Of a stretch of 23,216 nt of DNA, positions 1 through 6,409 are shown in pieces (position 1 is the first letter of the stretch; every line of letters starts with the position of its first letter). The position numbers and the translations under genes are program-made. Source of the stretch: JAVBQJ01 sp031549115 (GTDB taxonomy: Bacteria; Verrucomicrobiota; Lentisphaeria; Victivallales; Victivallaceae); NCBI GenBank assembly GCA_031549115.1, contig JAVBQJ010000115.1:1-23216 (forward strand), in the 5' to 3' direction. Below the pieces are notes generated by a model, which was not told the DNA's origin, did no database searches, and saw nothing but the letters and a program-made list of their open reading frames with translations.

Positions 1-1
1 G

Positions 2-109
2 CTTGACAATCTGCGCCAGCACGGACATAGTATCTTTTGATGGGTTCACGATTTTTACCTCGGTTTTTTAGTCGAAGCAAAGGTAGCGTGAACCCATCTT
101 TTTGTCAAG
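2..109. repeat. Nested inverted repeat at the left edge
   Basis: Three nested pairs of arms can be read directly. CTTGACA (2-8) pairs with TGTCAAG (103-109), GATGGGTTCACG (39-50) pairs perfectly with CGTGAACCCATC (87-98), and TACCT (56-60) pairs with AGGTA (81-85). The 12-bp middle pair is followed on the plus strand by TTTTT (99-103), so it could terminate transcription of a gene to the left of the window. It lies just beyond the stop codon of the minus-strand GH32-like gene at 121. The long loop is unlike a standard terminator, so an element end or an operator pair are alternatives. The arms are certain; the function is not. Confidence 0.6.
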
Positions 110-120
110 TTTTCAGATCT

Positions 121-2064
121 TTATGGGATGGCTGTGGAAAATATCCGGAGTTTTGATACTTTCAGGTTGTTTCGATTCGTCAGCATAGTACGTACTCCGG
201 CAATTTCCGCATCAAGTATAACCGTGCCCAATTTGGGCGTGGAATGAATCATAATTCGAAGTTTGAACCCGACGGTCAGATCCGGTAGATTCTCTAATGA
301 AAAATCACCTCCCAGGCGTGGTATATGGGAAAATTCCCAAAAAGAACTTCTTTGGGGAAATGCCATGACCTGTTCCCGGAAAGTAGGAATATCTTGACTT
401 GGAATTTGGTTGTCACAGATACTTGCCCATTGTGCCCTTCCTGTCGAGAAGTCCAGTTTGAATTCACAAGGCACTCCTTCACCTTCAAATACCATTGAAA
501 ATACTTGCGTCGAAGTAAAGGCAGGAAATTCAAGTTCCAATAGAATATTGTCTGATGCGGGGATGTTGATAGGGCTCATCGAATCAAACGTCCCGATTAT
601 TTCAAGCTCCGGCAGAGTTTCCTCAACCCATTTTTTGCCGATCCGACCATTACCAAGTGCTACGAATTCTCGAAAGATCAAATAGCTTCCCCAATTGCCA
701 TTATTCCCCCCCCAACTGCCTTCGATGATGCGGCTGTCACGGAACACCGCAGCCATAGGCACATTGACACCATCATATGTATCCCAACCTTTTTCAGTAA
801 AATCGATCCACTCTGCGTCAGGCACATCTGGCCGCCCCCAAAAACCGGTAAACCCGACCATAAAATATTCCCATCCACCCAATTTGAAACGTGTGGGGCA
901 ATCAAGGCAATTACGTGCAAAAGAATCCTTGCCATGGGGTGGAAAAGTCGAATCAATACGTGTCCAGTGACCAAGATGATTCGATTTCCAAAGTCCCTCC
1001 TGATAGAGGAGCAGGGAACCATCTTCTTCCGAGAATATAGAGGGATTCTCCAGATAATGCATCAACCGGCGACTTGGAGTGAAATGAACTCCGTCTTCGC
1101 TGAAGGCGTAACTCGCCCCGGCAGGAGTGAGTCCACCTAATTCTCCATAACCAAACTCGCCGGTATGTCCCAATTTTATCAGGTTTTGGTAAAACAGAAC
1201 AATTGCCGTTAGGTTAAAAGGTTTTACCCGTTCCGTATGTAAGCCAAATGACAGATGCAATTTTCCGTCGAACTCAAACGCGTTTCCTGTTCCAACCGTC
1301 TGCCATTGTTCATCCAGTTCAAATACTGGGCCGTGGTCGATCCAGTCTCGCAAATCACTTGAACTCATATGCCAAAACTCGTGTGCTCCTTTTCCACGCT
1401 TGCTTCGGTGGTGGCGGCGATCGTAAAGATAAAAGACATGAAAACGTTCCTGCCAGTAATAAAGAGCCACATCGCCAACCCAGGTGTTGAACCCGTAGGG
1501 AGTATAAAACTGTCCGTTTCCTTTCTGGTGATAAATAACTTCATCTCGTTGAATACCGGAAAGGTCGTTTGTCCACATCCAATCATGGATCGCTTCGGAA
1601 GTAATTGAACAACTTATGTGTTCTGCATAGATATGGCAGGGAATGCCCATCGGAAAATCCCGGTCCATGACGATGCCATCTGCCAATATCTGAAAGTGGA
1701 CTCCGTCAAAGAGAATCGCAAATTCATGTTCTTCGGATTGATCTTCCAGCAAGGCCAGCGGGAAACCAACGCGGTATGGCTCACAATCCCCTTCAAACAG
1801 CAACTCAGCCTCCATGACCGGGCAGTAGCCGTTTAAATCCTGAGCAGAAAAATAATTGTGCTCCGTCCTGTCTCTTCGGTCTTTGCATGCCTCATTAACA
1901 CATACTGTCAGGCCAGCTGCATTTTTGATCAACACGCCATCGAGATTTTCGGGCGTGGCGTGAAACAATAGCAAAAAAACTGGATCAAGCAGGTTATTTG
2001 GGTTTGTCCGGTCATTCCAGGCGATATTGTTGAAATTGTATTTGTAAACGCATTGCAAGATCAT
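121..2064 (-). CDS. GH32-like beta-propeller glycoside hydrolase
   Basis: This 647-residue protein probably hydrolyses a glycoside such as a fructoside or related sugar. Residues 1-165 look like an extra beta-sandwich (jelly-roll) domain. A five-bladed propeller follows: residues 195-215 (VGDVALYY, then FHVFYLYDRRHH) match the GH32 start, where the nucleophile sits in an NDPNG motif, giving D198 as the candidate. HEFWHMSSSDLRDW (228-241) resembles the GH32 HWGHAVSKDLVHW blade. ENPSIF (339-344) sits where RDP is expected, and LDCP (387-390) sits where ECP carries the acid/base, so Glu is replaced by Asp. The tail after about 490 looks like a second beta-sandwich. There is no signal peptide. 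The ATG start has AAGGAA about 8 bases upstream. It is divergent from an AraC regulator and AT-rich compared with the right of the window. A related clan (GH43 or GH68 type, or an unclassified family) is possible. The exact substrate is unknown. Confidence 0.7.
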   Translation of the reverse strand: MILQCVYKYNFNNIAWNDRTNPNNLLDPVFLLLFHATPENLDGVLIKNAAGLTVCVNEACKDRRDRTEHNYFSAQDLNGYCPVMEAELLFEGDCEPYRVGFPLALLEDQSEEHEFAILFDGVHFQILADGIVMDRDFPMGIPCHIYAEHISCSITSEAIHDWMWTNDLSGIQRDEVIYHQKGNGQFYTPYGFNTWVGDVALYYWQERFHVFYLYDRRHHRSKRGKGAHEFWHMSSSDLRDWIDHGPVFELDEQWQTVGTGNAFEFDGKLHLSFGLHTERVKPFNLTAIVLFYQNLIKLGHTGEFGYGELGGLTPAGASYAFSEDGVHFTPSRRLMHYLENPSIFSEEDGSLLLYQEGLWKSNHLGHWTRIDSTFPPHGKDSFARNCLDCPTRFKLGGWEYFMVGFTGFWGRPDVPDAEWIDFTEKGWDTYDGVNVPMAAVFRDSRIIEGSWGGNNGNWGSYLIFREFVALGNGRIGKKWVEETLPELEIIGTFDSMSPINIPASDNILLELEFPAFTSTQVFSMVFEGEGVPCEFKLDFSTGRAQWASICDNQIPSQDIPTFREQVMAFPQRSSFWEFSHIPRLGGDFSLENLPDLTVGFKLRIMIHSTPKLGTVILDAEIAGVRTMLTNRNNLKVSKLRIFSTAIP

Positions 2065-2217
2065 AAGATATATTCCTTTTTTTAAGTTTATACTAATTTA
2101 CTTCCAGGGGATGATCATTTCATTCCGAATTTGTGAAAATAAATATATTTTTAAGACATTACAACTTGTACTTCGATATAAACAGATTAAATTATTATAC
2201 GATTATAGGAATTAACT
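2065..2217. promoter_or_regulatory. AT-rich divergent control region, GH32-like gene and araC
   Basis: This 153-base intergenic stretch separates two divergently transcribed genes and must hold both promoters. It is very AT-rich. On the minus strand a TATAAA-like box lies about 30 bases from the GH32-like start. On the plus strand several TTATTATA or TTATAGG boxes precede the araC start, but no pair of -35 and -10 boxes stands out. The position suggests it is the target of the adjacent AraC protein. That is inferred from the layout, not from a recognised operator. Confidence 0.45.
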
Positions 2218-3075
2218 GTGCAGAATGTAATAATCATAAATGACGCCAGAAATAATCTTCATGCAAAACACCTGAAGATTGAACAAACTGTTTCCACGGA
2301 AGAAGGAGAGTTTTTGCTTTGCTGTGAATTTCTCACACCGTCATTCTCGCATTTTCAGAAATTGAGTTCATTTCATCATCCAAATCCACCGTTTTCACGA
2401 CTTTTCGTCATGGAGAATGGATGTGCGGAAATTACCATGAATGGACATAAGACCCGTTTACAGGCGGGAAATATTGCTTTACTTCCGGCTGGCCATAAAT
2501 TTGACGCCGTTTATCACCCGGGATGTCAAATAAAAGCATTTCATGTTCACTTGCATGATGGGCTGGGGTTTGTTTTTGGTCCTGATTTTGGAGGTGTCCG
2601 ACAATTGGATTTTCCAGAACTTCACCGTGCGCTTCTAGCAATTGCGGACAATGGTCCGCAGGAAACAGTTTACTCCATGGCGATGAGCGCGCTTCTTATG
2701 ATCTGTCGCCCGTTGTTTCCAGAGGCAGCCGGGCGGTTGAAAGTGCCAATGCTGTACCGCCGACTGATTCTGGAGCTGAATTCATCTCCCTCTCCAGCAA
2801 CGATCCGGATTGATGTCTTAGCGCGGAAATTCAAAATCACCCGTTCCGCTTTGAGTAAAGGATTCCAACGCCAATTTGGGATTTCCATAAAATCTTATCT
2901 GCTTCGGCAGGTCATTCAACAAGCCCGTCGTTTTCTGACGGAAACTGATCTTTCCATTGATGAAATCGCGGATTCTCTGGGTTATAAGCAAACCAGCCAT
3001 TTTTATGCACTATTCAAAAAAATGACTGGGGTATCCCCATGCGTATATCGGCATACCCGGAGTATGCCGTGTTAA
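2218..3075 (+). CDS. AraC-family transcriptional regulator
   Basis: This 285-residue protein is a likely sugar-responsive activator. The N-terminal part (about 55-125) is an AraC-type cupin fold, with ENGCAEITMNGHKTRLQAGN followed by a LLPAGHKFDA strand. The C-terminal part (about 190-285) holds two helix-turn-helix units: IDVLARKFKITRSALSKGFQ, and LSIDEIADSLGYKQTSHFYA followed by FKKMTGVSPCVYR, the classic family ending. The start is a GTG at 2218 with AGGA about 9 bases upstream; the nearby ATG at 2225 is out of frame. It is divergent from the GH32-like enzyme and directly upstream of a truncated sugar kinase, so it most likely controlled a sugar-use operon. The effector cannot be read from the sequence. 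Confidence 0.9.
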   Translation: MQNVIIINDARNNLHAKHLKIEQTVSTEEGEFLLCCEFLTPSFSHFQKLSSFHHPNPPFSRLFVMENGCAEITMNGHKTRLQAGNIALLPAGHKFDAVYHPGCQIKAFHVHLHDGLGFVFGPDFGGVRQLDFPELHRALLAIADNGPQETVYSMAMSALLMICRPLFPEAAGRLKVPMLYRRLILELNSSPSPATIRIDVLARKFKITRSALSKGFQRQFGISIKSYLLRQVIQQARRFLTETDLSIDEIADSLGYKQTSHFYALFKKMTGVSPCVYRHTRSMPC

Positions 3076-3105
3076 CTGTAAAAATTATTCTGGAGACTTG
3101 AAATC

Positions 3106-3159
3106 ATGCCTGTTGTAATGGGAATTGACCTTGGTACGACTAACCTGGATGTTGCATGA
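3106..3159 (+). pseudogene. Truncated start of an FGGY-type sugar kinase
   Basis: The reading frame encodes MPVVMGIDLGTTNLDVA and then a TGA stop. MGIDLGTTN is the phosphate-1 ATP-binding motif that opens FGGY carbohydrate kinases (xylulokinase, rhamnulokinase, gluconokinase and relatives), which are normally about 450-530 residues long. GGAG lies about 10 bases upstream of the ATG, so the start region is intact. It sits 30 bases after the araC stop, a normal operon position. The DNA after the stop does not continue as a kinase in any frame I can recognise, and the base composition changes to GC-rich at about this point. It is best read as the 5' remnant of a kinase gene cut by a deletion or rearrangement. 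Actin-like or ROK proteins also carry DxGTTN motifs, but this wording best fits FGGY. Confidence 0.7.
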
Positions 3160-3306
3160 AGCGCCGGAAATATATCGCAAGCATTATGGATGCCAAAGAC
3201 TTGCAAATACCGCAGTCGATAGCGGCGCTATCGGCGAGGATTTTCGCAAGGCTTTTGGCGCCATAAGGATGCGATAGATTTTTCGGCCATTCGTGCAATA
3301 TCCAGG
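3160..3306. other. Non-coding or degraded stretch after the kinase remnant
   Basis: No convincing gene is present. On the plus strand a short frame starting at 3156 could encode about 36 residues beginning MKRRKYIASIMDAKD, and another open frame reads through NTAVDSGAIGEDFRKAFGAI before a stop. Neither has a ribosome site or a family I recognise. This may be the broken end of another gene joined to the kinase remnant. It includes a 17-base palindrome at 3217-3233. Confidence 0.4.
3217..3233. repeat. 17-base palindrome CGATAGCG-G-CGCTATCG
   Basis: Two perfect 8-base arms (CGATAGCG and CGCTATCG) flank a single G. It lies in a gene-poor stretch about 75 bases beyond the stop codon of the minus-strand araC gene. 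The symmetry with almost no loop is more like a protein-binding site than an RNA hairpin. No T-run follows on either strand. Confidence 0.55.
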
Positions 3307-4197
3307 CTAACGTTTGCCCAACCGGTACTGGTGCGGCGTGATGCCGTAACGGCGTTTGAATATCAATCCGAGGTAATTGCTGTCGGAAAAGCCGGTTTTC
3401 AGCGCGATCTCCGGCAGTCCGTCGTGCGATTTGCGTAACAGCTCCTCGGCGTGCTTGAGACGGATATCCGACAGATATTCCACCGGCGAGCACCCCAGCA
3501 CCCGGTGGAATACCCGGTAGAAATTGGCCTCGCTCATCGACGCCAGCCGCGCCAGTTGCGCCCGGCGGATGGGGTTTTTGTAGTTTTTGTGGATATAAGC
3601 GATCACCCGGTCCAGCTGCAGCAATTCATTGTCGCTCTCCTGCGAAGAATCCGCATACGCCCGGCATAAGGAGGTAAAGAGCAATCCGGCCAGACTGATC
3701 GCCGCCAGCTTCGCCCCGGGAGGGCGGGCATCCAATTCGTATTGCATCCGGCGCAGGATGCCCTGCACGTCGGTCAACTGGTTGGTGTTCAACACCAGCG
3801 AACGGTTTTCCTTGATCCGGGACCGGGTCTGCGGCTCCAGCTCGAACAGCGCGTGATAGCCGGGACACTGGGGCAGGTCATGGAACGCCATTCCGAGCTC
3901 CTCTTCGATCCACAGGATATTGGTCACATGCAGATGGGATTGCTCTATATAGTAGTGAATCATCCCCGGACGCAGCAGGAAAACGTTGCCCGGCACCAGT
4001 TGAAAACTGCGTCCCTCCCCGTCCTGATAAACGCCATGCCCGGCGGTGATCACGGCCAATTCGAAAAAGTCATGGTAATGCACCCCGCCGAGTGTTTTCT
4101 CCTCCGCATAGTTGGTCACCTGGATCGGCCAGTCGCCGCCGGACATTTTCCGGTAGTTTTCCTTGCTGAAAAAGTAATCGATGGCGTCATTTTTCAT
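3307..4197 (-). CDS. AraC-family transcriptional regulator
   Basis: This 296-residue protein is a complete AraC-type regulator. An N-terminal cupin domain (about 30-110) contains GGVHYHDFFELAVITAGHG and a LVPGNVFLLRPGMIHYY strand pair. The C-terminal DNA-binding domain (about 195-296) has RRAQLARLASMSEANFYRVF, GCSPVEYLSDIRLKHAEELL, LPEIALKTGFSDSNYLGLIF and the ending RRYGITPHQYR. The ATG start has GTGAGG about 6 bases upstream. It is divergent from the prepilin, exported glycosidase and GH78-like genes and is the obvious candidate regulator for them. Rhamnose or another plant sugar as inducer would fit the GH78-like neighbour but is inferred only. Confidence 0.92.
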   Translation of the reverse strand: MKNDAIDYFFSKENYRKMSGGDWPIQVTNYAEEKTLGGVHYHDFFELAVITAGHGVYQDGEGRSFQLVPGNVFLLRPGMIHYYIEQSHLHVTNILWIEEELGMAFHDLPQCPGYHALFELEPQTRSRIKENRSLVLNTNQLTDVQGILRRMQYELDARPPGAKLAAISLAGLLFTSLCRAYADSSQESDNELLQLDRVIAYIHKNYKNPIRRAQLARLASMSEANFYRVFHRVLGCSPVEYLSDIRLKHAEELLRKSHDGLPEIALKTGFSDSNYLGLIFKRRYGITPHQYRLGKR

Positions 4198-4265
4198 AAA
4201 AACCTCACTGTTGATCTAAAAGTAATGTTTTTTTATCGATTTTTCAAGGAAAAAATTAAAAATTT

Positions 4266-4274
4266 TGCTATAAT
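4266..4274 (+). promoter_or_regulatory. Extended -10 promoter before the prepilin operon
   Basis: TGCTATAAT is a perfect TGnTATAAT extended -10 element, placed about 46 bases before the prepilin start codon. A good -35 box at 17 bases upstream is not visible (the sequence there is AAGGAA), which is typical of extended -10 promoters or of promoters that need an activator. The divergent AraC protein could supply that activation. The surrounding 4198-4319 spacer is very AT-rich and must also carry the araC promoter. Confidence 0.65.
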
Positions 4275-4319
4275 AATAATGTGACCGGATTTCTAAACCA
4301 CAAATAAGGAGAACAGGAA

Positions 4320-5081
4320 ATGAAAGTTCCGTCAACCAAGTTCACACTCATAGAACTTCTGGTCGTGATCGCCATCATCGCGATTTTGGCCAGCATGCTC
4401 TTGCCGGCGCTGTCCAAGGCGCGGCAGGCGGCCCAGGTCATCAAGTGCACCAGCAACATGAAGCAGTTGGGATTGTCCTCCCAGATGTACACGCTGGACA
4501 ACAATGACCTCTGGGCTTGCGAAGGCGCCAATGACGCCTGGATGAATGGCAAAGCCGTCTGGTGGGGGCAGCTCGGTGACGGCTGGGCGGGTCCGGGTGG
4601 CAGCGGAGACCTGAAATACTTCATCCAGGATGAGCTGGTGCCCTATTTTGCTTCCGCGGATTTGCCGTTGAAGGTATCCAGTTATCCGGCCGTGACCAAC
4701 ATCACGGTTTGCCCGACTTACCCGAGGGGAGCCGGCTATGCCGACACCATCGAAGTGGGAAACAGCGACGGTACGGCTTCTATCTGGGGCCGTGGGAGTT
4801 CCTATATAATGACCCAGGCGTTTTCGGTGATGTATCAGCACGGCGGAAGCGGCATCAAGAGCTCCGGCGTGGCCTCCCCCACGAAAGCCGTATTGTTTTA
4901 CGATCGTCCCAACAGCTACAACGGCACCAGTTGGTCACCGGGAGATTATTCCTATCATGGCAAAGGCTATCATCCCAATGTTTGCTATGCCGATGGTCAT
5001 GTGGCGCCCGTAAACGGCGAAACCGAGTGCGCTGAATTGGAAGATTACAGCAAGCAGACCCCGTATTGGGGCGGCAAGTAA
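4320..5081 (+). CDS. Type II secretion-like prepilin protein (DUF1559-like)
   Basis: This 253-residue protein starts with a class III prepilin leader. A short basic leader ends at K7, the predicted peptidase cut lies before F8, E12 is the conserved Glu at mature position 5, and residues 10-30 form the hydrophobic helix LIELLVVIAIIAILASMLLP. The remainder is a globular exported domain. Near the C-terminus HPNVCYADGHV resembles the H-Xn-DG motif of the large DUF1559-like prepilin families of Planctomycetes and Lentisphaerae. AAGGAG sits about 9 bases before the ATG. It opens a unit with an exported glycosidase-like protein 43 bases downstream. Lentisphaerae genomes carry many such proteins next to glycoside hydrolases; a surface or secretion role in polysaccharide capture is an inference. 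Confidence 0.85.
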   Translation: MKVPSTKFTLIELLVVIAIIAILASMLLPALSKARQAAQVIKCTSNMKQLGLSSQMYTLDNNDLWACEGANDAWMNGKAVWWGQLGDGWAGPGGSGDLKYFIQDELVPYFASADLPLKVSSYPAVTNITVCPTYPRGAGYADTIEVGNSDGTASIWGRGSSYIMTQAFSVMYQHGGSGIKSSGVASPTKAVLFYDRPNSYNGTSWSPGDYSYHGKGYHPNVCYADGHVAPVNGETECAELEDYSKQTPYWGGK

Positions 5082-5124
5082 AACACCGGAATAACATAAT
5101 TTTTCAAGCAAAGACATCTTTACC

Positions 5125-6387
5125 ATGAAGCTACTGCATTATACTGTGATTGCCGTATCGGCACTCGCCGCCCTGACTCTTTGTGCCGCCTCCCCCGCGC
5201 GCCTCGGAGATCCGGACTGGTTTCCGATTATGGCGTGGGGGACCAATCAGCACCTGCGCCCGGCCAATGAGCCGTTGACCGTGGAACGCTTCCGGGAAAT
5301 GGCGGAGGCCGGTATCACCGTTGCCGGCTTCGCCCTCGACCGGGAAGAATTGGACATGATCCACGAAGCCGGGTTGGTCGCCTATTACCAGGACTGGTCG
5401 ATCACGTCGCAGAATTGGCCCCAGGCCGATCCGTCCACGTTTCCGGCTCTGGTGCAAAGCTGCGTCGAACGTGTCAACGATCATCCGGCCGTTTACGGCT
5501 ATATGGTCGGCGACGAGCCCACCGCCGCCGCGTTCCCGAATCAGTCGGCGATGTTCCGGCAGCTGCGCCAGGCGGCCCCAGGGAAGGATCTGTATATGAA
5601 CCTGTACCCCAATTATGCCGGCAATGTCGTCGGCACGCCGACCTACCGGGAATATATGGAGAAGTTCGTCTCCATGTACCAGCCGGATTGGTTCAGTTAC
5701 GACTTCTACGGCCTGCTGGAGGGCGGCGTCGGCATCGAGCGTCCCGGCTTCTGGAATAATCTGGACGACGCCCGGAACGTCTCACAGGCTACCGGCGTGC
5801 CGTTTCACATCTGCACCCAGAGCGTCGCTCATTTCGACTTCCGGGCGCCCTCATTGACCGATCTGTACTATGAGGTCTATTCCGGGCTGCTGTACGGCGC
5901 GCAAGGCATCCATTACTTCACCTATTTCAGCCCTGACTGCGGCAATTACCGCGGCGCCCCCATCAACGGCAACGGCGACCGGACTGAAACCTACCACGCA
6001 ATGCGCGAGGTCAACGCCACGGTGCGCTGCCTGGCGCCGACGTTGAAGCAGTTGAAGTCGACCGCCGTCTACCATCTGCCCGCCGGCGCCGCCGGCAGCG
6101 GCGAAAACGGCCCCGCGCCGGACAGCCTGATCGCCGCCATTCCCAGCTGGGGGACGCCGATGTCCGCGGTCGGCGAATTCACGCACCAAGAAACCGGCGA
6201 CACCTATGTGATGATTCTGAACAAGAATCCGATCAAATCGCTGGCGCTCGACCAGATCAAGTGGCGTACTCCGCCGGCGAAGCTCCAGGTGGTGTCCCAG
6301 ACCCGTCCCAATGTATTGCGGGAGTTTGCCGGGGAAGAGGTCTGGATTGCGCCGGGCCGCGCCGTGCTCTTGAAAGTGACGAAGTAA
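5125..6387 (+). CDS. Exported TIM-barrel glycosidase-like protein
   Basis: This 420-residue protein begins with a signal peptide (MKLLHYTVIAVSALAALTLC, then AASPARLG). C20 could be a lipoprotein cysteine (LTLC), though the lipobox is weak. The body has the pattern of a clan A glycoside hydrolase barrel: FREMAEAGITVAG (56-68), HPAVYGYMVGDEPTAAAFP (120-138) with E131 as the candidate acid/base, LYMNLYPNYAG, DWFSYDFYG, and GIHYFTYFSPD near the last strand. I cannot see a clear nucleophile Glu at the strand 7 end, where PFHICTQSVAHFDF is found instead. No Shine-Dalgarno sequence is visible before the ATG. It lies between the prepilin and GH78-like genes. A GH42-like or unclassified family is likely; the substrate is unknown. 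Confidence 0.65.
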   Translation: MKLLHYTVIAVSALAALTLCAASPARLGDPDWFPIMAWGTNQHLRPANEPLTVERFREMAEAGITVAGFALDREELDMIHEAGLVAYYQDWSITSQNWPQADPSTFPALVQSCVERVNDHPAVYGYMVGDEPTAAAFPNQSAMFRQLRQAAPGKDLYMNLYPNYAGNVVGTPTYREYMEKFVSMYQPDWFSYDFYGLLEGGVGIERPGFWNNLDDARNVSQATGVPFHICTQSVAHFDFRAPSLTDLYYEVYSGLLYGAQGIHYFTYFSPDCGNYRGAPINGNGDRTETYHAMREVNATVRCLAPTLKQLKSTAVYHLPAGAAGSGENGPAPDSLIAAIPSWGTPMSAVGEFTHQETGDTYVMILNKNPIKSLALDQIKWRTPPAKLQVVSQTRPNVLREFAGEEVWIAPGRAVLLKVTK

Positions 6388-6409
6388 CGATATCAGAAAC
6401 AGAATTATC

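Noticed and set aside
3..33. Sigma-70 promoter from the perfect TTGACA at 3-8
   Set aside because: The -10 position reads CATAGT at 17 bases and no gene follows on the plus strand. The hexamer is better explained as an arm of the inverted repeat.
3157..3159. TGA in the kinase remnant read as selenocysteine
   Set aside because: FGGY kinases have no selenocysteine at this place, no SECIS-like hairpin directly follows, and the same frame hits another stop at about 3217 without kinase motifs.
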